From Propionivibrio dicarboxylicus (GTDB taxonomy: Bacteria > Pseudomonadota > Gammaproteobacteria > Burkholderiales > Rhodocyclaceae): a DNA stretch of 64,000 nucleotides. The stretch spans positions 1-64,000 of the forward strand of contig CAMDMZ010000002.1 in assembly GCA_945902805.1 (NCBI GenBank). Direction: 5' to 3'. A model generated the notes under the pieces. It saw only the letters and a program-made list of their open reading frames with translations. It was not told the origin of the DNA and made no database searches. Both the position numbers and the translations under genes were made by a program. The stretch's first letter is position 1, and every line of letters starts with the position of its first letter. Positions 1 to 8,667 of the stretch are shown here, piece after piece.

Positions 1-200
1 TCGAGGAACTGGTGGTGGAATTAAAGGAACAGGTCACTATTCTGATCGTCACCCACAACATGCAGCAGGCGGCGCGGATTTCGGACTACACCGGCTTCAT
101 GTACATCGGCGAAATGGTCGAGTTCGGTGAAAGCGAAGGCCTCTTCGTCAAACCACGGAACAAGCAGACCGAGGACTACATTACCGGCCGCTTCGGCTAG
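1..200 (+). CDS. pstB: Phosphate ABC transporter ATP-binding protein PstB (C-terminal part)
   Basis: Only the last 65 or so codons are present; the reading frame is open from base 3 and ends at TAG 198-200. The residues [18 protein letters not shown] hold the switch (H-loop) histidine of ABC ATPases in the form typical of PstB, and the tail [18 protein letters not shown]...[10 protein letters not shown] is the usual PstB C-terminus. PstB drives uptake of inorganic phosphate through PstCA with the periplasmic binder PstS. A strong terminator follows at once and no phoU comes after it here, so this seems to be the last gene of its transcript. Identity is well supported despite the truncation by the window edge. 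Confidence 0.93.
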   Translation, partial: EELVVELKEQVTILIVTHNMQQAARISDYTGFMYIGEMVEFGESEGLFVKPRNKQTEDYITGRFG

Positions 201-217
201 GGTTTTGCCGGGCGGGC

Positions 218-241
218 GCCGTCCCGCCAGCGCCGACTTTT
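218..241 (+). repeat. Dispersed 24-bp repeat, copy 1 (intergenic)
   Basis: GCCGTCCCGCCAGCGCCGAC followed by TTTT. It is identical over 24 bases to the copy inside the kinase gene at 5757. It lies between the pstB stop and the terminator. The bases just upstream (GGCGGG at 211-216) can pair with CCCGCC inside the repeat at 223-228. Confidence 0.85.
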
Positions 242-253
242 CGTGGTTCAAAA

Positions 254-282
254 ACGCATCACGCGAGTGGTGCGTCTTTTTT
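254..282 (+). terminator. Rho-independent terminator after pstB
   Basis: A 9-bp stem, ACGCATCAC (254-262) with GTGGTGCGT (267-275), has one G-U pair and a GCGA tetraloop. It is followed by C and six T (277-282). This is a textbook intrinsic terminator 54 bases after the pstB stop. Confidence 0.9.
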
Positions 283-572
283 GGTTCACGGAAAAGGCAC
301 TGAAAACGGAATGCCTTGAAGGCTTAGCAAGATCAGCGTGTTCTTGCTAACCCTCTCTACTTAAACCACAATATTCGTAACTACTCAGGCAGGGGTTTAT
401 GCTTGAAGTTGTTGTTTTGACGGAACTACCGTTCGCGATGAACTTGTCGAACCGCAGGTTTCGGAGCGACACGGGCCTTCGACAGGGCTCTCTAGGCCGA
501 ACGGGTTTATCGTCTTTTGCAATGTAGGCGCTCACGCCACAGTCACTTTATCTTGACTCAGGGATCTACCTT
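283..572. other. Non-coding spacer before the signalling cluster
   Basis: No frame on either strand here looks like a protein. The stretch must hold the promoter of the regulator gene at 573, but I see no convincing -35/-10 pair. CAGGGA at about 559-564 could serve as its ribosome binding site. Confidence 0.5.
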
Positions 573-2054
573 ATGTCCAGCACGTCCGGTCTGTCGGTCC
601 TGATCATCGAGGATGATCCCGGTGATTTTGGCTTGGTCAAGGCGGCGTTTCAGCATATCGGGCAGGGCGACGGCGACCATTGTCCGCGTCTGATTTGGGC
701 ACAGACGCTGGCGGCGGGGCTGGCCGTGGCACGCGATGCGTTTCCTGATGTCGTCTTGCTTGATCTGTCGTTGCCCGATACCTTTGGCATTGCCACGCTG
801 GAATCGGTGGTTGCCGCATTGCCCGGCGTTCCTGTCGTCATCTTTACTCACAGCGACGACGACGCCATGGCCATCACGGCCCTGGAAAACGGCGCGCAGG
901 ATTATCTGGTGAAGGGGCAACTCGATCGCTATGCGATCAAACGGGCGCTGCGCAATGTGACGGTGCGCAAACGCATGGAGCAGAACCTGCGCCTGTTTGA
1001 ATCGGCGCTGAATTCGGCCGCAGATGGCGTCGAAATCACTGACGCGGACGGATGTATCGAATGGGTCAATCAGGCGTTTACGCAAATGACTGGGTATACA
1101 GCCGCCGAAGTCGTCGGTCATACGCCTGGCGAATTGTTGAAGTCCGGTCTCCACGATCAGGCGTTTTATCAGCAGATGTGGGAAACCATTCTGTCCGGCA
1201 AGGTGTGGCGCGGCGAGGTCGTCAATCGTCGCCGCGACGGTAGTCTTTATGACGAAATGCTCTCCATCGCACCGGTACTGACGGCCGCTGGTTCGATCCG
1301 GAATTTTGTCGCGGTCAAGCAGGACATCAGCGAGCGAAAACTTATCGAACAGCGGCTTACGCAGAGCGAGCAGCGGCTCGAACTGGCATTGGCGTCATCC
1401 GATCTTGGCATGTGGGATCTGGATATTGCCAGCGGAAATGAGGTGACCAATGCGCGCTGGCACGGAATCCTGGGCTATTCCCCGGCCGACACACCGACCA
1501 ATTTGGCCGATTGGGAAAAGCTGATTCACCCGGATGACCGTGCGGCAACGCGCGCCAGTCTCGATGCCTACATCAAAGGCGATGTGTCCAATCTGGAGTA
1601 CGAATATCGTATCCGCCACCAGGATGGTCACTGGGTCTGGATCCTCACGCGCGGCAAAATTGTCAGTCGCGACGGCGACGGCAATCCGTTGCGCATTATC
1701 GGCACCAATCTGGACATCAGCCATCAACAGCGTATTCGCCAGGAAGGCGCTGATTTACTGCAACGCATCGAGGCACTCGTTCGCAATGCCGGCGTGCGTC
1801 CCGGGCAGATCGGTAACACCGACGGTAGCCAGAACGATGGCAGCGCGAATCGTCGCCACCTCAGCGAACGTCAGCGCGACGTAATCAAACTGGTCGCCGC
1901 TGGCTGTACCTCGGCCGAAATTGCCGAACGCTTGAATATCAAACCCGCCACGGTGGTGACGCATCGGCGCGACCTGATGCAGAAGCTTGATTTGCACAGC
2001 GTTGCCGAACTGACCCGCTACGCCATCGAGCACGGCTTGAGTTCGGGCGAATAG
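573..2054 (+). CDS. Response regulator with REC-PAS-PAS-LuxR-type HTH architecture
   Basis: 493 aa. Residues 8-125 are a receiver domain: acidic pair E13/D14/D15, phospho-acceptor D64 in [11 protein letters not shown], and K114 in YLVKGQ. Two PAS domains follow: about 138-255, ending in the PAC-type VKQDISERK, and about 263-385, with the PAS_3-type HPDD and GHWVWILTRGKIVSRDGDG. The last 60 residues (LSERQRDVIKLVAAGCTSAEIAERL...ATVVTHR) are a LuxR/GerE helix-turn-helix. It is likely a cytoplasmic DNA-binding regulator that combines phosphorylation with one or two PAS-sensed signals. Its receiver closely resembles the N-terminal receiver of the kinase at 4545 (both have [10 protein letters not shown]), which suggests a shared partner or a duplication. 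The usual LuxR-type regulator has no PAS between receiver and HTH. The target is unknown; an inverted repeat just downstream (2101-2136) is a candidate. Confidence 0.85.
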   Translation: MSSTSGLSVLIIEDDPGDFGLVKAAFQHIGQGDGDHCPRLIWAQTLAAGLAVARDAFPDVVLLDLSLPDTFGIATLESVVAALPGVPVVIFTHSDDDAMAITALENGAQDYLVKGQLDRYAIKRALRNVTVRKRMEQNLRLFESALNSAADGVEITDADGCIEWVNQAFTQMTGYTAAEVVGHTPGELLKSGLHDQAFYQQMWETILSGKVWRGEVVNRRRDGSLYDEMLSIAPVLTAAGSIRNFVAVKQDISERKLIEQRLTQSEQRLELALASSDLGMWDLDIASGNEVTNARWHGILGYSPADTPTNLADWEKLIHPDDRAATRASLDAYIKGDVSNLEYEYRIRHQDGHWVWILTRGKIVSRDGDGNPLRIIGTNLDISHQQRIRQEGADLLQRIEALVRNAGVRPGQIGNTDGSQNDGSANRRHLSERQRDVIKLVAAGCTSAEIAERLNIKPATVVTHRRDLMQKLDLHSVAELTRYAIEHGLSSGE

Positions 2055-2100
2055 CCCGTTCGTGGCCGACGATCTCAGCCGGAAAATACGCCACAAAAAC

Positions 2101-2136
2101 CCACATAGGTAGGTACCTATCTACCTTTCTATGTGG
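2101..2136. promoter_or_regulatory. Nested inverted repeat, candidate operator
   Basis: Outer arms CCACATAG (2101-2108) and CTATGTGG (2129-2136) are perfect 8-bp complements. Inside them GGTAG and CTACC form a second dyad around GTACCTAT. The element is AT-rich against a GC-rich background and lies between the LuxR-type regulator gene and the first kinase of the cluster. It lacks a T-run on either strand, so it is more likely a protein-binding site than an intrinsic terminator. The binding protein is an inference. Confidence 0.5.
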
Positions 2137-2230
2137 ATTATCTTGCGCTGATTATTGGGCTAGACTTCCGCAATAGGATTCCACGCCATTACGACAACTC
2201 ACGGCGAAATGCCACCGTTGCCGTCAAGGT

Positions 2231-4354
2231 TTGCGAATCACATTGAAGACAAAGGCTATGGTGCCTGATAAAAGCAAAAGTTCTGACGCATCAGCGCGAT
2301 TACCGTCAAGCCTGATTGCAGGCATCAGTTTGACCTTTGCGGCGATTCTGTCGCTTGCCGGCTACTTTCTGTGGCAAAGCCGTGCCATGCTCCATGAACG
2401 TGCGGCCAACAATGCCGAGACGCTTGTCAATGTGCTTGAGCAGTTTGTTTTTACGTCGATCCATGAGTCCGAAGTCCTGTTGCAAATGGCGTCGGACGAA
2501 TACCGCCGTGAGTTGCAAGCGGGCCGATACGACCCCAATGCTTTTGCCGACTACCTGACCTTCAACCGCAAACGGATTCCGGCCATTGCCAACCTGCGGG
2601 TGAGCGATGCGTCCGGCCAGATCAGGTTTGGCGAAAACGGACTTTTGGAGCGCCCGGCCGATATTTCCGATCGTCCCTATTTCGCGGCGGCCCGCGATAA
2701 CGGCAACCGGCTGGTCATCTCGCCCCCGGTCTTGGGCAGGATCAGTCAGGAATGGGTGATTCCGGTCGCCTGGCGCTTGGACGGTCCTGCTGGCCGCTTT
2801 GATGGTTTGCTGGTGGCGAATCTGCAGACCAAGAAATTTACCGATCTCTTCGCCTCGCTGAAGTCCGGCCCCAATAGTGTGGTTGTCCTTTTCGATGCGG
2901 ACGCCAGCATCAATCTGCGCTACCCGGAACCCAAAGGGCCGGGAAGCACCATCGGACGGAAGATCGGCTCGCCTGAGTTCAAGGAATTCTGGCAGCAGGG
3001 CATCCGCACGGCGACTTACCGGGCGCAAAGCACCACCGACGGTATCTGGCGCACCTACAGCTACCGGCAGGTGGGAAACTATCCGCTGTTCGTGATGCTC
3101 GGCGTGGCCGAAGATGACATCATGGCGCCATGGAAAATGCAGGCCGCCATCACGGCCACTGCCCTGGTCATTCTTGGCATCTTGCTAACCCTCGTGTGGG
3201 TTTTGCAGCGCAAGGCCATGGCCGATCAGCGCAAAGCGGCGGCGGAACTACGCCAAAGCGAGACACGCCTCGCAACCATCCTCGACAGCCTCGAAGCCAC
3301 GGTATATGTCTCGGACATGAATACCCATGAAGTGCTGTTTATTAACCGCTATCTGCGCGACATGATTGGTGACGTGGTCGGCCAGCTCTGCTGGAAGACG
3401 CTTCAGTCCGGCATGAACGGCCCCTGCGATTTCTGCACTACCCCGTACCTGCTGGCCACCGACGGCACACCGAACGACACCTACATCTGGGAAAACTTCA
3501 ACCCCGCCCTCGGTCGCTGGTTCCAGCGCCATGACCGCGCTATTCCCTGGACCGATGGTCACCTTGTCCGCATGCAGATCGCCATCGACATTACCGAACG
3601 CAAGCTGGCCAAAGTTGCTTTGCAAGAAAAAGCCGAGGAATTGCTGCGCTCCAACGCCGAACTCGAACAATTCAGCTACAGCATCTCGCACGATATGCGC
3701 CAGCCACTGCGCATGATTTCGAGCTATCTGCAACTACTGCAGAATGGACTGGGTGACACGCTGAACGCCGAGCAGCGCGAGTATTTTCATTTCGCCATCG
3801 ACGGCGCGCAACGCCTCGATGCCATGCTGCGCGGGCTGCTCGACTATTCGCGCGTCGGCCGCAAGGGCGAACCTCCGGCGTGGATCGAGAGTCGCACCGC
3901 ACTCGACGAGGCGCTGTTGTTTCTGCGCCCGCTGGTGGCCGAAGCGCAGGCCGAAATTTGCATCGAAGGCGAGTGGCCGCGCCTCCTTGCCAGCCCTGAT
4001 GAGCTGTTGCGATTGCTGCAAAATCTGATTGGCAACGCCCTTAAGTTCCGCGTCGAAGGACGTCCGCCAGTCGTCATCATCACCAGTCAAGTTATCGCTG
4101 GCCACTGGCGTCTGAACGTGGCCGACAACGGCGTCGGCATCCTGCCCGACCAGATCGACCGCCTGTTCCAGGTCTTCCAGCGTTTGCAGGCACGCGCCAC
4201 CTACGAAGGCACCGGTATCGGTCTGGCGCTGTGCCGCAAGATCGCCGAGCATCTCGGCGGCCGCATCTGGGCCGAGTCGGCGGGCGAGGGGCAGGGCAGC
4301 CGGTTTTGCCTGGAATTGCCGCTGCGGCGGGAAGATGGCGAGGCAAGCGCATGA
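2231..4354 (+). CDS. Membrane sensor histidine kinase (dCache-PAS-HisKA-HATPase)
   Basis: 707 aa from a TTG start; an ATG at 2258 (residue 10) is an alternative. A first membrane helix at about 29-48 is followed by a periplasmic double-Cache sensor with ISDRPYFAAARDNG and ISPPVLGRIS. A second helix lies at about 303-323. A PAS domain (about 345-460) carries four cysteines, including GPCDFC, which could bind a metal or respond to redox. HisKA has the phospho-acceptor H487 in SISHDMRQPLR, and the ATPase domain has DNGVGI and GTGIGLAL. The HisKA/HATPase pair is of the phytochrome-like type that usually signals to single-domain receivers such as the one at 10470. The small-molecule ligand is unknown. 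The stop overlaps the next start (ATGA). Confidence 0.88.
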   Translation: MRITLKTKAMVPDKSKSSDASARLPSSLIAGISLTFAAILSLAGYFLWQSRAMLHERAANNAETLVNVLEQFVFTSIHESEVLLQMASDEYRRELQAGRYDPNAFADYLTFNRKRIPAIANLRVSDASGQIRFGENGLLERPADISDRPYFAAARDNGNRLVISPPVLGRISQEWVIPVAWRLDGPAGRFDGLLVANLQTKKFTDLFASLKSGPNSVVVLFDADASINLRYPEPKGPGSTIGRKIGSPEFKEFWQQGIRTATYRAQSTTDGIWRTYSYRQVGNYPLFVMLGVAEDDIMAPWKMQAAITATALVILGILLTLVWVLQRKAMADQRKAAAELRQSETRLATILDSLEATVYVSDMNTHEVLFINRYLRDMIGDVVGQLCWKTLQSGMNGPCDFCTTPYLLATDGTPNDTYIWENFNPALGRWFQRHDRAIPWTDGHLVRMQIAIDITERKLAKVALQEKAEELLRSNAELEQFSYSISHDMRQPLRMISSYLQLLQNGLGDTLNAEQREYFHFAIDGAQRLDAMLRGLLDYSRVGRKGEPPAWIESRTALDEALLFLRPLVAEAQAEICIEGEWPRLLASPDELLRLLQNLIGNALKFRVEGRPPVVIITSQVIAGHWRLNVADNGVGILPDQIDRLFQVFQRLQARATYEGTGIGLALCRKIAEHLGGRIWAESAGEGQGSRFCLELPLRREDGEASA

Positions 4355-4548
4355 AGCTGCGAACCCGATTGCTCCTGGCCACCGCTTTCATCCTTGGCTT
4401 GCTAAGCACGGCAAACCCGTGGCTCAGTTACCGTGTCTTCGATGGGCTGGTGGATGAAGAAATGGCGACCATTCACGGCCTGTGCAACTATTGGATTGAT
4501 CTGGTGCGCCTGCCGCACCGGCCGCATCACTCGGGAGAAATCGCATGA
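4351..4548 (+). pseudogene. 65-codon chimeric remnant: kinase N-terminus joined to response-regulator tail
   Basis: The ATG at 4351 overlaps the stop of the kinase before it, and the stop overlaps the start of the kinase after it (ATGA on both sides). The first 40 or so residues, from MKLRTRLLLATAFILGLLS, look like the membrane anchor of a sensor kinase. The last 25, with [14 protein letters not shown], match the C-terminus of the Rcp1-type regulator at 10470 (GIGDYWINLVRLPE). The DNA under this tail is also similar. The simplest reading is an in-frame deletion that removed most of a kinase gene and most of a regulator gene. It may still be translated because of its coupling, but I see no intact domain. 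Confidence 0.6.
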
Positions 4549-6209
4549 CCACGTTCGTTCAAGACAACGTTTTGATCCTCGTCGTCGAGGACGATCCCGG
4601 CGACTTTGGCCTAGTGCGGGTGCACCTGCGTCAGGCCGGCTTTGGCCACACCAGCGGCCCCGAGCCGCTGTGGGCCAAGACGCTGGCCGAGGGCATGGCG
4701 ACGGCCCAGCGTGTTCTGCCGGATGCCATTCTGCTCGATCTGTCCTTGCCGGATTCCAACGGGCTCGATACCGTGCGTGCCATGCGTGCGGCCGTGAGCG
4801 ATGCGCCGATCGTGGTGCTTACGGGAAACGACGAGCGTAGTGTGGCCCTTGAGGCGCTCGAAGCCGGTGCGCAAGATTTTCTGGTCAAAGGCCAGTTTGA
4901 TCCCGACATGCTGGGCCGCTCTTTGCGCTACGCTCTGGTGCGCGGCAAGCTCGAACAGAGCCTGCGCCAGCACCAGCAGCACCTCGAAGAAATGGTGCAG
5001 GAACGCACCGCCGCGCTGTCGATCGCCAAGGAGGTTGCCGAGACGGCGAACCGGGCCAAGAGCACCTTCCTCGCCAACATGAGCCACGAACTGCGCACGC
5101 CGATGAATGCCATCATGGGCATGACCGGCATTGTCTTACGGCGGATTACCGATCCGAAACAGATCGATCAACTCTCCAAGGTCATGACCGCGTCGGAGCA
5201 TTTGCTCCACATCATCAATGACATTCTCGACATTTCCAAAATCGAGGCCGAGCGCCTGACACTCGAACAAGTTGACTTCAAAATGGGGGCGGTGCTGGAA
5301 AATCTGACCAGCATGATCGGCCACAAGGTCACGGAAAAACATCTGCAAATGAAGCTCGACGTGGCCTCCGGACTTGCCGGCATCCATCTGCGGGGTGATC
5401 CGCTGCGGCTGGGGCAGATTCTGCTTAACCTGATGGGCAATGCCGTCAAATTTACCGCGCAGGGATCAGTCACCTTGCGCGCCCGGATCGTCGAGGAAAA
5501 CGCCACCGCTATGCAGTTGCGCTTCGAAGTCGAAGATACCGGCATCGGCATTTCTGCCGAACAGCAAAAGCGGTTGTTCTTGGCCTTCGAGCAGGCCGAC
5601 GGCTCAGCCACCCGTAAGTACGGCGGCACCGGCCTCGGGTTGGTTATCAGCCAGCGCCTGGCGCGCTTGATGGACGGCGATATCGGGGTAAGCAGTCAGC
5701 CCGGGGTAGGCAGTACGTTCTGGCTGACCATGCGGGTGCTCAAGGCGGCTGTCGACGCCGTCCCGCCAGCGCCGACTTTTACGCCGGGTGCCGCCGAGGC
5801 TCGGGTGAAGGCGGAGTTCGCCGGCATTCGTGTTTTGTTGGCCGAAGACGAGCCGGTCAACCGGGAGGTCTCGCTGATGCTGCTGGAAGACGCCGGGCTC
5901 GCGGTGGATCTGGCCGACGACGGTGTGCAAGCGGTGGAAATGGCCAAACTCACGCACTACCGCCTGATCCTGATGGATATCCAGATGCCGCAACTGAACG
6001 GTATCGAAGCGACGCGGATGATCCGTGCGTTGCCGGGCTACGGCCAGACGCCGATCGTGGCGATGACCGCCAATGTCTTCGACGAGGACCGCCAGGTCTG
6101 CCTCGCGGCGGGTATGAACGACCACCTCGGCAAGCCCGTTGATGCCGAGAGATTCTTCGAGATATTGCTGAAATGGCTGAAGAAATCGGGTGAAAAGGGC
6201 ATCGCATGA
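4545..6209 (+). CDS. Hybrid histidine kinase REC-HisKA-HATPase-REC
   Basis: 554 aa, cytoplasmic, with no membrane helix. The N-terminal receiver (about 9-125) has acceptor D65 in [11 protein letters not shown] coiled coil (about 135-170) leads to HisKA with H181 in [12 protein letters not shown]. The ATPase domain has the N-box NLMGNAVKF, then DTGIGI and KYGGTGLGL. The C-terminal receiver has D478 in [13 protein letters not shown] and a late lysine in HLGKPVD. The kinase probably takes a phosphoryl group on its N-terminal receiver as input and passes one to its C-terminal receiver, but there is no HPt domain. A dispersed 24-bp repeat is translated in the linker between ATPase and second receiver (residues 405-412, AVPPAPTF). 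Coupled to both neighbours by 4-nt overlaps. Confidence 0.9.
   Translation: MTTFVQDNVLILVVEDDPGDFGLVRVHLRQAGFGHTSGPEPLWAKTLAEGMATAQRVLPDAILLDLSLPDSNGLDTVRAMRAAVSDAPIVVLTGNDERSVALEALEAGAQDFLVKGQFDPDMLGRSLRYALVRGKLEQSLRQHQQHLEEMVQERTAALSIAKEVAETANRAKSTFLANMSHELRTPMNAIMGMTGIVLRRITDPKQIDQLSKVMTASEHLLHIINDILDISKIEAERLTLEQVDFKMGAVLENLTSMIGHKVTEKHLQMKLDVASGLAGIHLRGDPLRLGQILLNLMGNAVKFTAQGSVTLRARIVEENATAMQLRFEVEDTGIGISAEQQKRLFLAFEQADGSATRKYGGTGLGLVISQRLARLMDGDIGVSSQPGVGSTFWLTMRVLKAAVDAVPPAPTFTPGAAEARVKAEFAGIRVLLAEDEPVNREVSLMLLEDAGLAVDLADDGVQAVEMAKLTHYRLILMDIQMPQLNGIEATRMIRALPGYGQTPIVAMTANVFDEDRQVCLAAGMNDHLGKPVDAERFFEILLKWLKKSGEKGIA
5757..5780 (+). repeat. Dispersed 24-bp repeat, copy 2 (in frame in a kinase gene)
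   Basis: Identical over 24 bases to copy 1 at 218. It starts exactly on a codon and is read as AVPPAPTF in the flexible linker between the ATPase and receiver domains. Confidence 0.85.
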
Positions 6210-8665
6210 CGACTCGCGATAACGCTCCGGTCCGTTGGTTGTCGCTCGCCCTGGTGATCATGCTCGGGCTGCTAGCCTATTTTTCGATTTTTAGCTATCG
6301 CCAGGCGGAAGCTGACGGCGCAGTAGTGACACGCAATCTGGTGCAGGTGCTGGAGTCGCGCTTGTCAAGTGATTTCGCGCAAACTAGCGATGCCCTGGCC
6401 TTTCTTGCCCGCAGAGTCAGCGAGGCCGATTTAAGGCCCATGCTTTCGGCCAAGGAGCAGGCCGCGCTCACCGGGCAGCTAGCCGACCTGGAGAAGAGTT
6501 TCCCGGATGCCGGCGGGCTGACGCTTTTTGATGCCGAAGGTATTCTGCGCCACGCCTCAGACCCGAAGCTCAAAGGCATCAGCATTGCCGATCGGCCGCA
6601 CTTCCGGGTATTACGCGATGATCCCGCCGCGCAGATCGCATTTTCGGATGCTCAGGTTGCACGCACCACGGGGAAATGGTCGATTGTTGTGGTTCGCGCC
6701 CTGCGCGATGAACGGGGGCGCTTCATAGGCACGGTCAATGCGGCGATTACCCTCGACAGCGTCGCTAAGCTGTTTGAGTCGATTGACGTCGGCCCTGGCG
6801 GCGTCACGCTTCTGCGGCGCAGCGACAGCTCGAAACTGGTCATGCGCATACCGCGCAACAATGAGAAGGACTTTAACCAGTCGCTGCCCCCGAATAATCC
6901 GATCCGCCAGCGTATCGACGCGGGCGAACGTGCCGGCACGCTGACCTTGATCGCTAGCACCGATGGTGTCGAGCGACTCGCCAGTTTCAAGGCACTGGAT
7001 AAGGCTCCCTTTTATGTTCAGGTGGCGATCGCGAAAGACCACTATCTCTCAAGTTGGAGGCAAGGGCTCGTCTTTGTTGCTGTTCTCGCCTTTGGCCTGT
7101 TAAGTGGCTTTGCCTTTGCTATTCGGAAAATCCGAAAATCGATGGCCGCTGCGGAGGTGGCAGCGCGCCAGATCGCCTATCGCGAGGCGCTGTTTGGTGG
7201 CCTGTTCGAGCAATCCGGGTTTCTTGCCGGCATTCTTGACCAATCCGGGCACCTGCTGGAAGTCAATCAGGCCGCTTTGGATGTGATTGGACTGCGCCGC
7301 GAGGAGGTGACCGGGCGCTATTTTGCCGATACGTCGTGGTGGTCGCGGCAGGCAGATCGGCATGCCTTGGCCGCGACGATCCAGGCCGCTGCCACTGGCA
7401 CGGCGGGCAGCTTCGAGGCGGTCCATCCGCACACCGGTGGTGGCGAAATCACCGTGCTGTTTCACGCCGTGCCGGTTCAGACTGGGGGCAAGCATTACAT
7501 CGCCGTGACCGGTATCGACATAACCGAGCGCAAAATCGCGGAGCAAGGGCTTGCGCGAGAGCGGCAGCGCTTGGTCAATATCCTGTGGGGCACCGGAGCT
7601 AGCACCTGGGAGTGGAATGTGCAGACCGGCGAAGCGCGTTTCAACGAGCGCTGGGCAGAGCTGGTTGGTTACACTCTGGACGAACTGTCGCCGATCACCA
7701 TCGATACCTGGATGCGCCTGGCGCACCCCGACGATCTGGCGCAGTCGGGCAAGTTGCTGGCGCGCCATTTTGCCGGCGAGATCGACCATTACGAGTTTGA
7801 AGCGCGCATGCGCCACAAGGACGGTCACTGGATTTGGGTGCTCGACCGTGGCAAGGTCATCAGCCGTGCGCCCGATGGTCGGCCCGAGTGGATGGCTGGC
7901 ACGCACATGGAAATCACCGTGCGCAAGCAGACCGAAGAATCCCTACAACAGAAAACTATGGCCCTCGCCCGCTCCAACGTCGAACTTGAACAGTTTGCGT
8001 ATGCAGCCTCGCATGATCTGCGCCAGCCGCTGCGCATGGTTAATAGCTATGTGCAACTGCTGGAACGGCGGCTGGCCGACAAACTCGACGACGAGACACG
8101 TGAACTGATGCATTTCGCCACCGATGGTGCCAAACGCATGGATCAGATGCTGGTTTCCTTGCTCGACTATTCGCGCGTCGGACGCATGGGCGAGCCCTTG
8201 GCGCCGCTGTCCAGTCGCAGCGGGGTGGATGAGGCATTGCAGTTCCTCGCACCGGTCATCCAGGAAGCCAATGCCACGGTGCGCGTGTCTGGCGATTGGC
8301 CGCAAATCGTCGCCAGCCGTGACGAATTCACCCGTCTGTGGCAAAACCTGATCGGCAACGCGGTGAAATACCGCGCCCCGGATCGCGCGCCGGAAATCGA
8401 TATCACGGTCGCACCAGTAGAGGACGGTTGGTGTTTCTGCGTGGTCGACAACGGGATCGGCATCGAACCAGCGCAGTTCGATCGCTTGTTCAAGGTGTTT
8501 CAGCGCCTACATACGAGGGACAAGTACGAAGGCACCGGCATCGGCCTGGCGGTGGCGCGCAAGATCGTCGAACGCCACGGCGGCCGGCTCTGGGTCGAAT
8601 CCGGCGGTGCGGGGCTGGGATGCCGGTTTTGTTTCAACTTGCCGGCGCACGCAGTCGAGGCCTGA
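6206..8665 (+). CDS. Membrane sensor histidine kinase (dCache-PAS-PAS-HisKA-HATPase)
   Basis: 819 aa; the ATG overlaps the stop of the gene before. A membrane helix at about 9-27 is followed by a periplasmic double-Cache domain ([15 protein letters not shown], then [20 protein letters not shown]). A second helix lies at about 283-303. PAS 1 spans about 325-455 and PAS 2 about 465-580 ([23 protein letters not shown]). HisKA has H603 in [11 protein letters not shown]; the ATPase domain has [14 protein letters not shown] and GTGIGLAV. From HisKA onward it is closely similar to the kinase at 2231 (both read LEQF.Y..SHD.RQPLRM), so the two are paralogues with different sensors. Probable output is the Rcp1-like receiver at 10470. 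Confidence 0.9.
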   Translation: MTTRDNAPVRWLSLALVIMLGLLAYFSIFSYRQAEADGAVVTRNLVQVLESRLSSDFAQTSDALAFLARRVSEADLRPMLSAKEQAALTGQLADLEKSFPDAGGLTLFDAEGILRHASDPKLKGISIADRPHFRVLRDDPAAQIAFSDAQVARTTGKWSIVVVRALRDERGRFIGTVNAAITLDSVAKLFESIDVGPGGVTLLRRSDSSKLVMRIPRNNEKDFNQSLPPNNPIRQRIDAGERAGTLTLIASTDGVERLASFKALDKAPFYVQVAIAKDHYLSSWRQGLVFVAVLAFGLLSGFAFAIRKIRKSMAAAEVAARQIAYREALFGGLFEQSGFLAGILDQSGHLLEVNQAALDVIGLRREEVTGRYFADTSWWSRQADRHALAATIQAAATGTAGSFEAVHPHTGGGEITVLFHAVPVQTGGKHYIAVTGIDITERKIAEQGLARERQRLVNILWGTGASTWEWNVQTGEARFNERWAELVGYTLDELSPITIDTWMRLAHPDDLAQSGKLLARHFAGEIDHYEFEARMRHKDGHWIWVLDRGKVISRAPDGRPEWMAGTHMEITVRKQTEESLQQKTMALARSNVELEQFAYAASHDLRQPLRMVNSYVQLLERRLADKLDDETRELMHFATDGAKRMDQMLVSLLDYSRVGRMGEPLAPLSSRSGVDEALQFLAPVIQEANATVRVSGDWPQIVASRDEFTRLWQNLIGNAVKYRAPDRAPEIDITVAPVEDGWCFCVVDNGIGIEPAQFDRLFKVFQRLHTRDKYEGTGIGLAVARKIVERHGGRLWVESGGAGLGCRFCFNLPAHAVEA

Positions 8666-8667
8666 TC

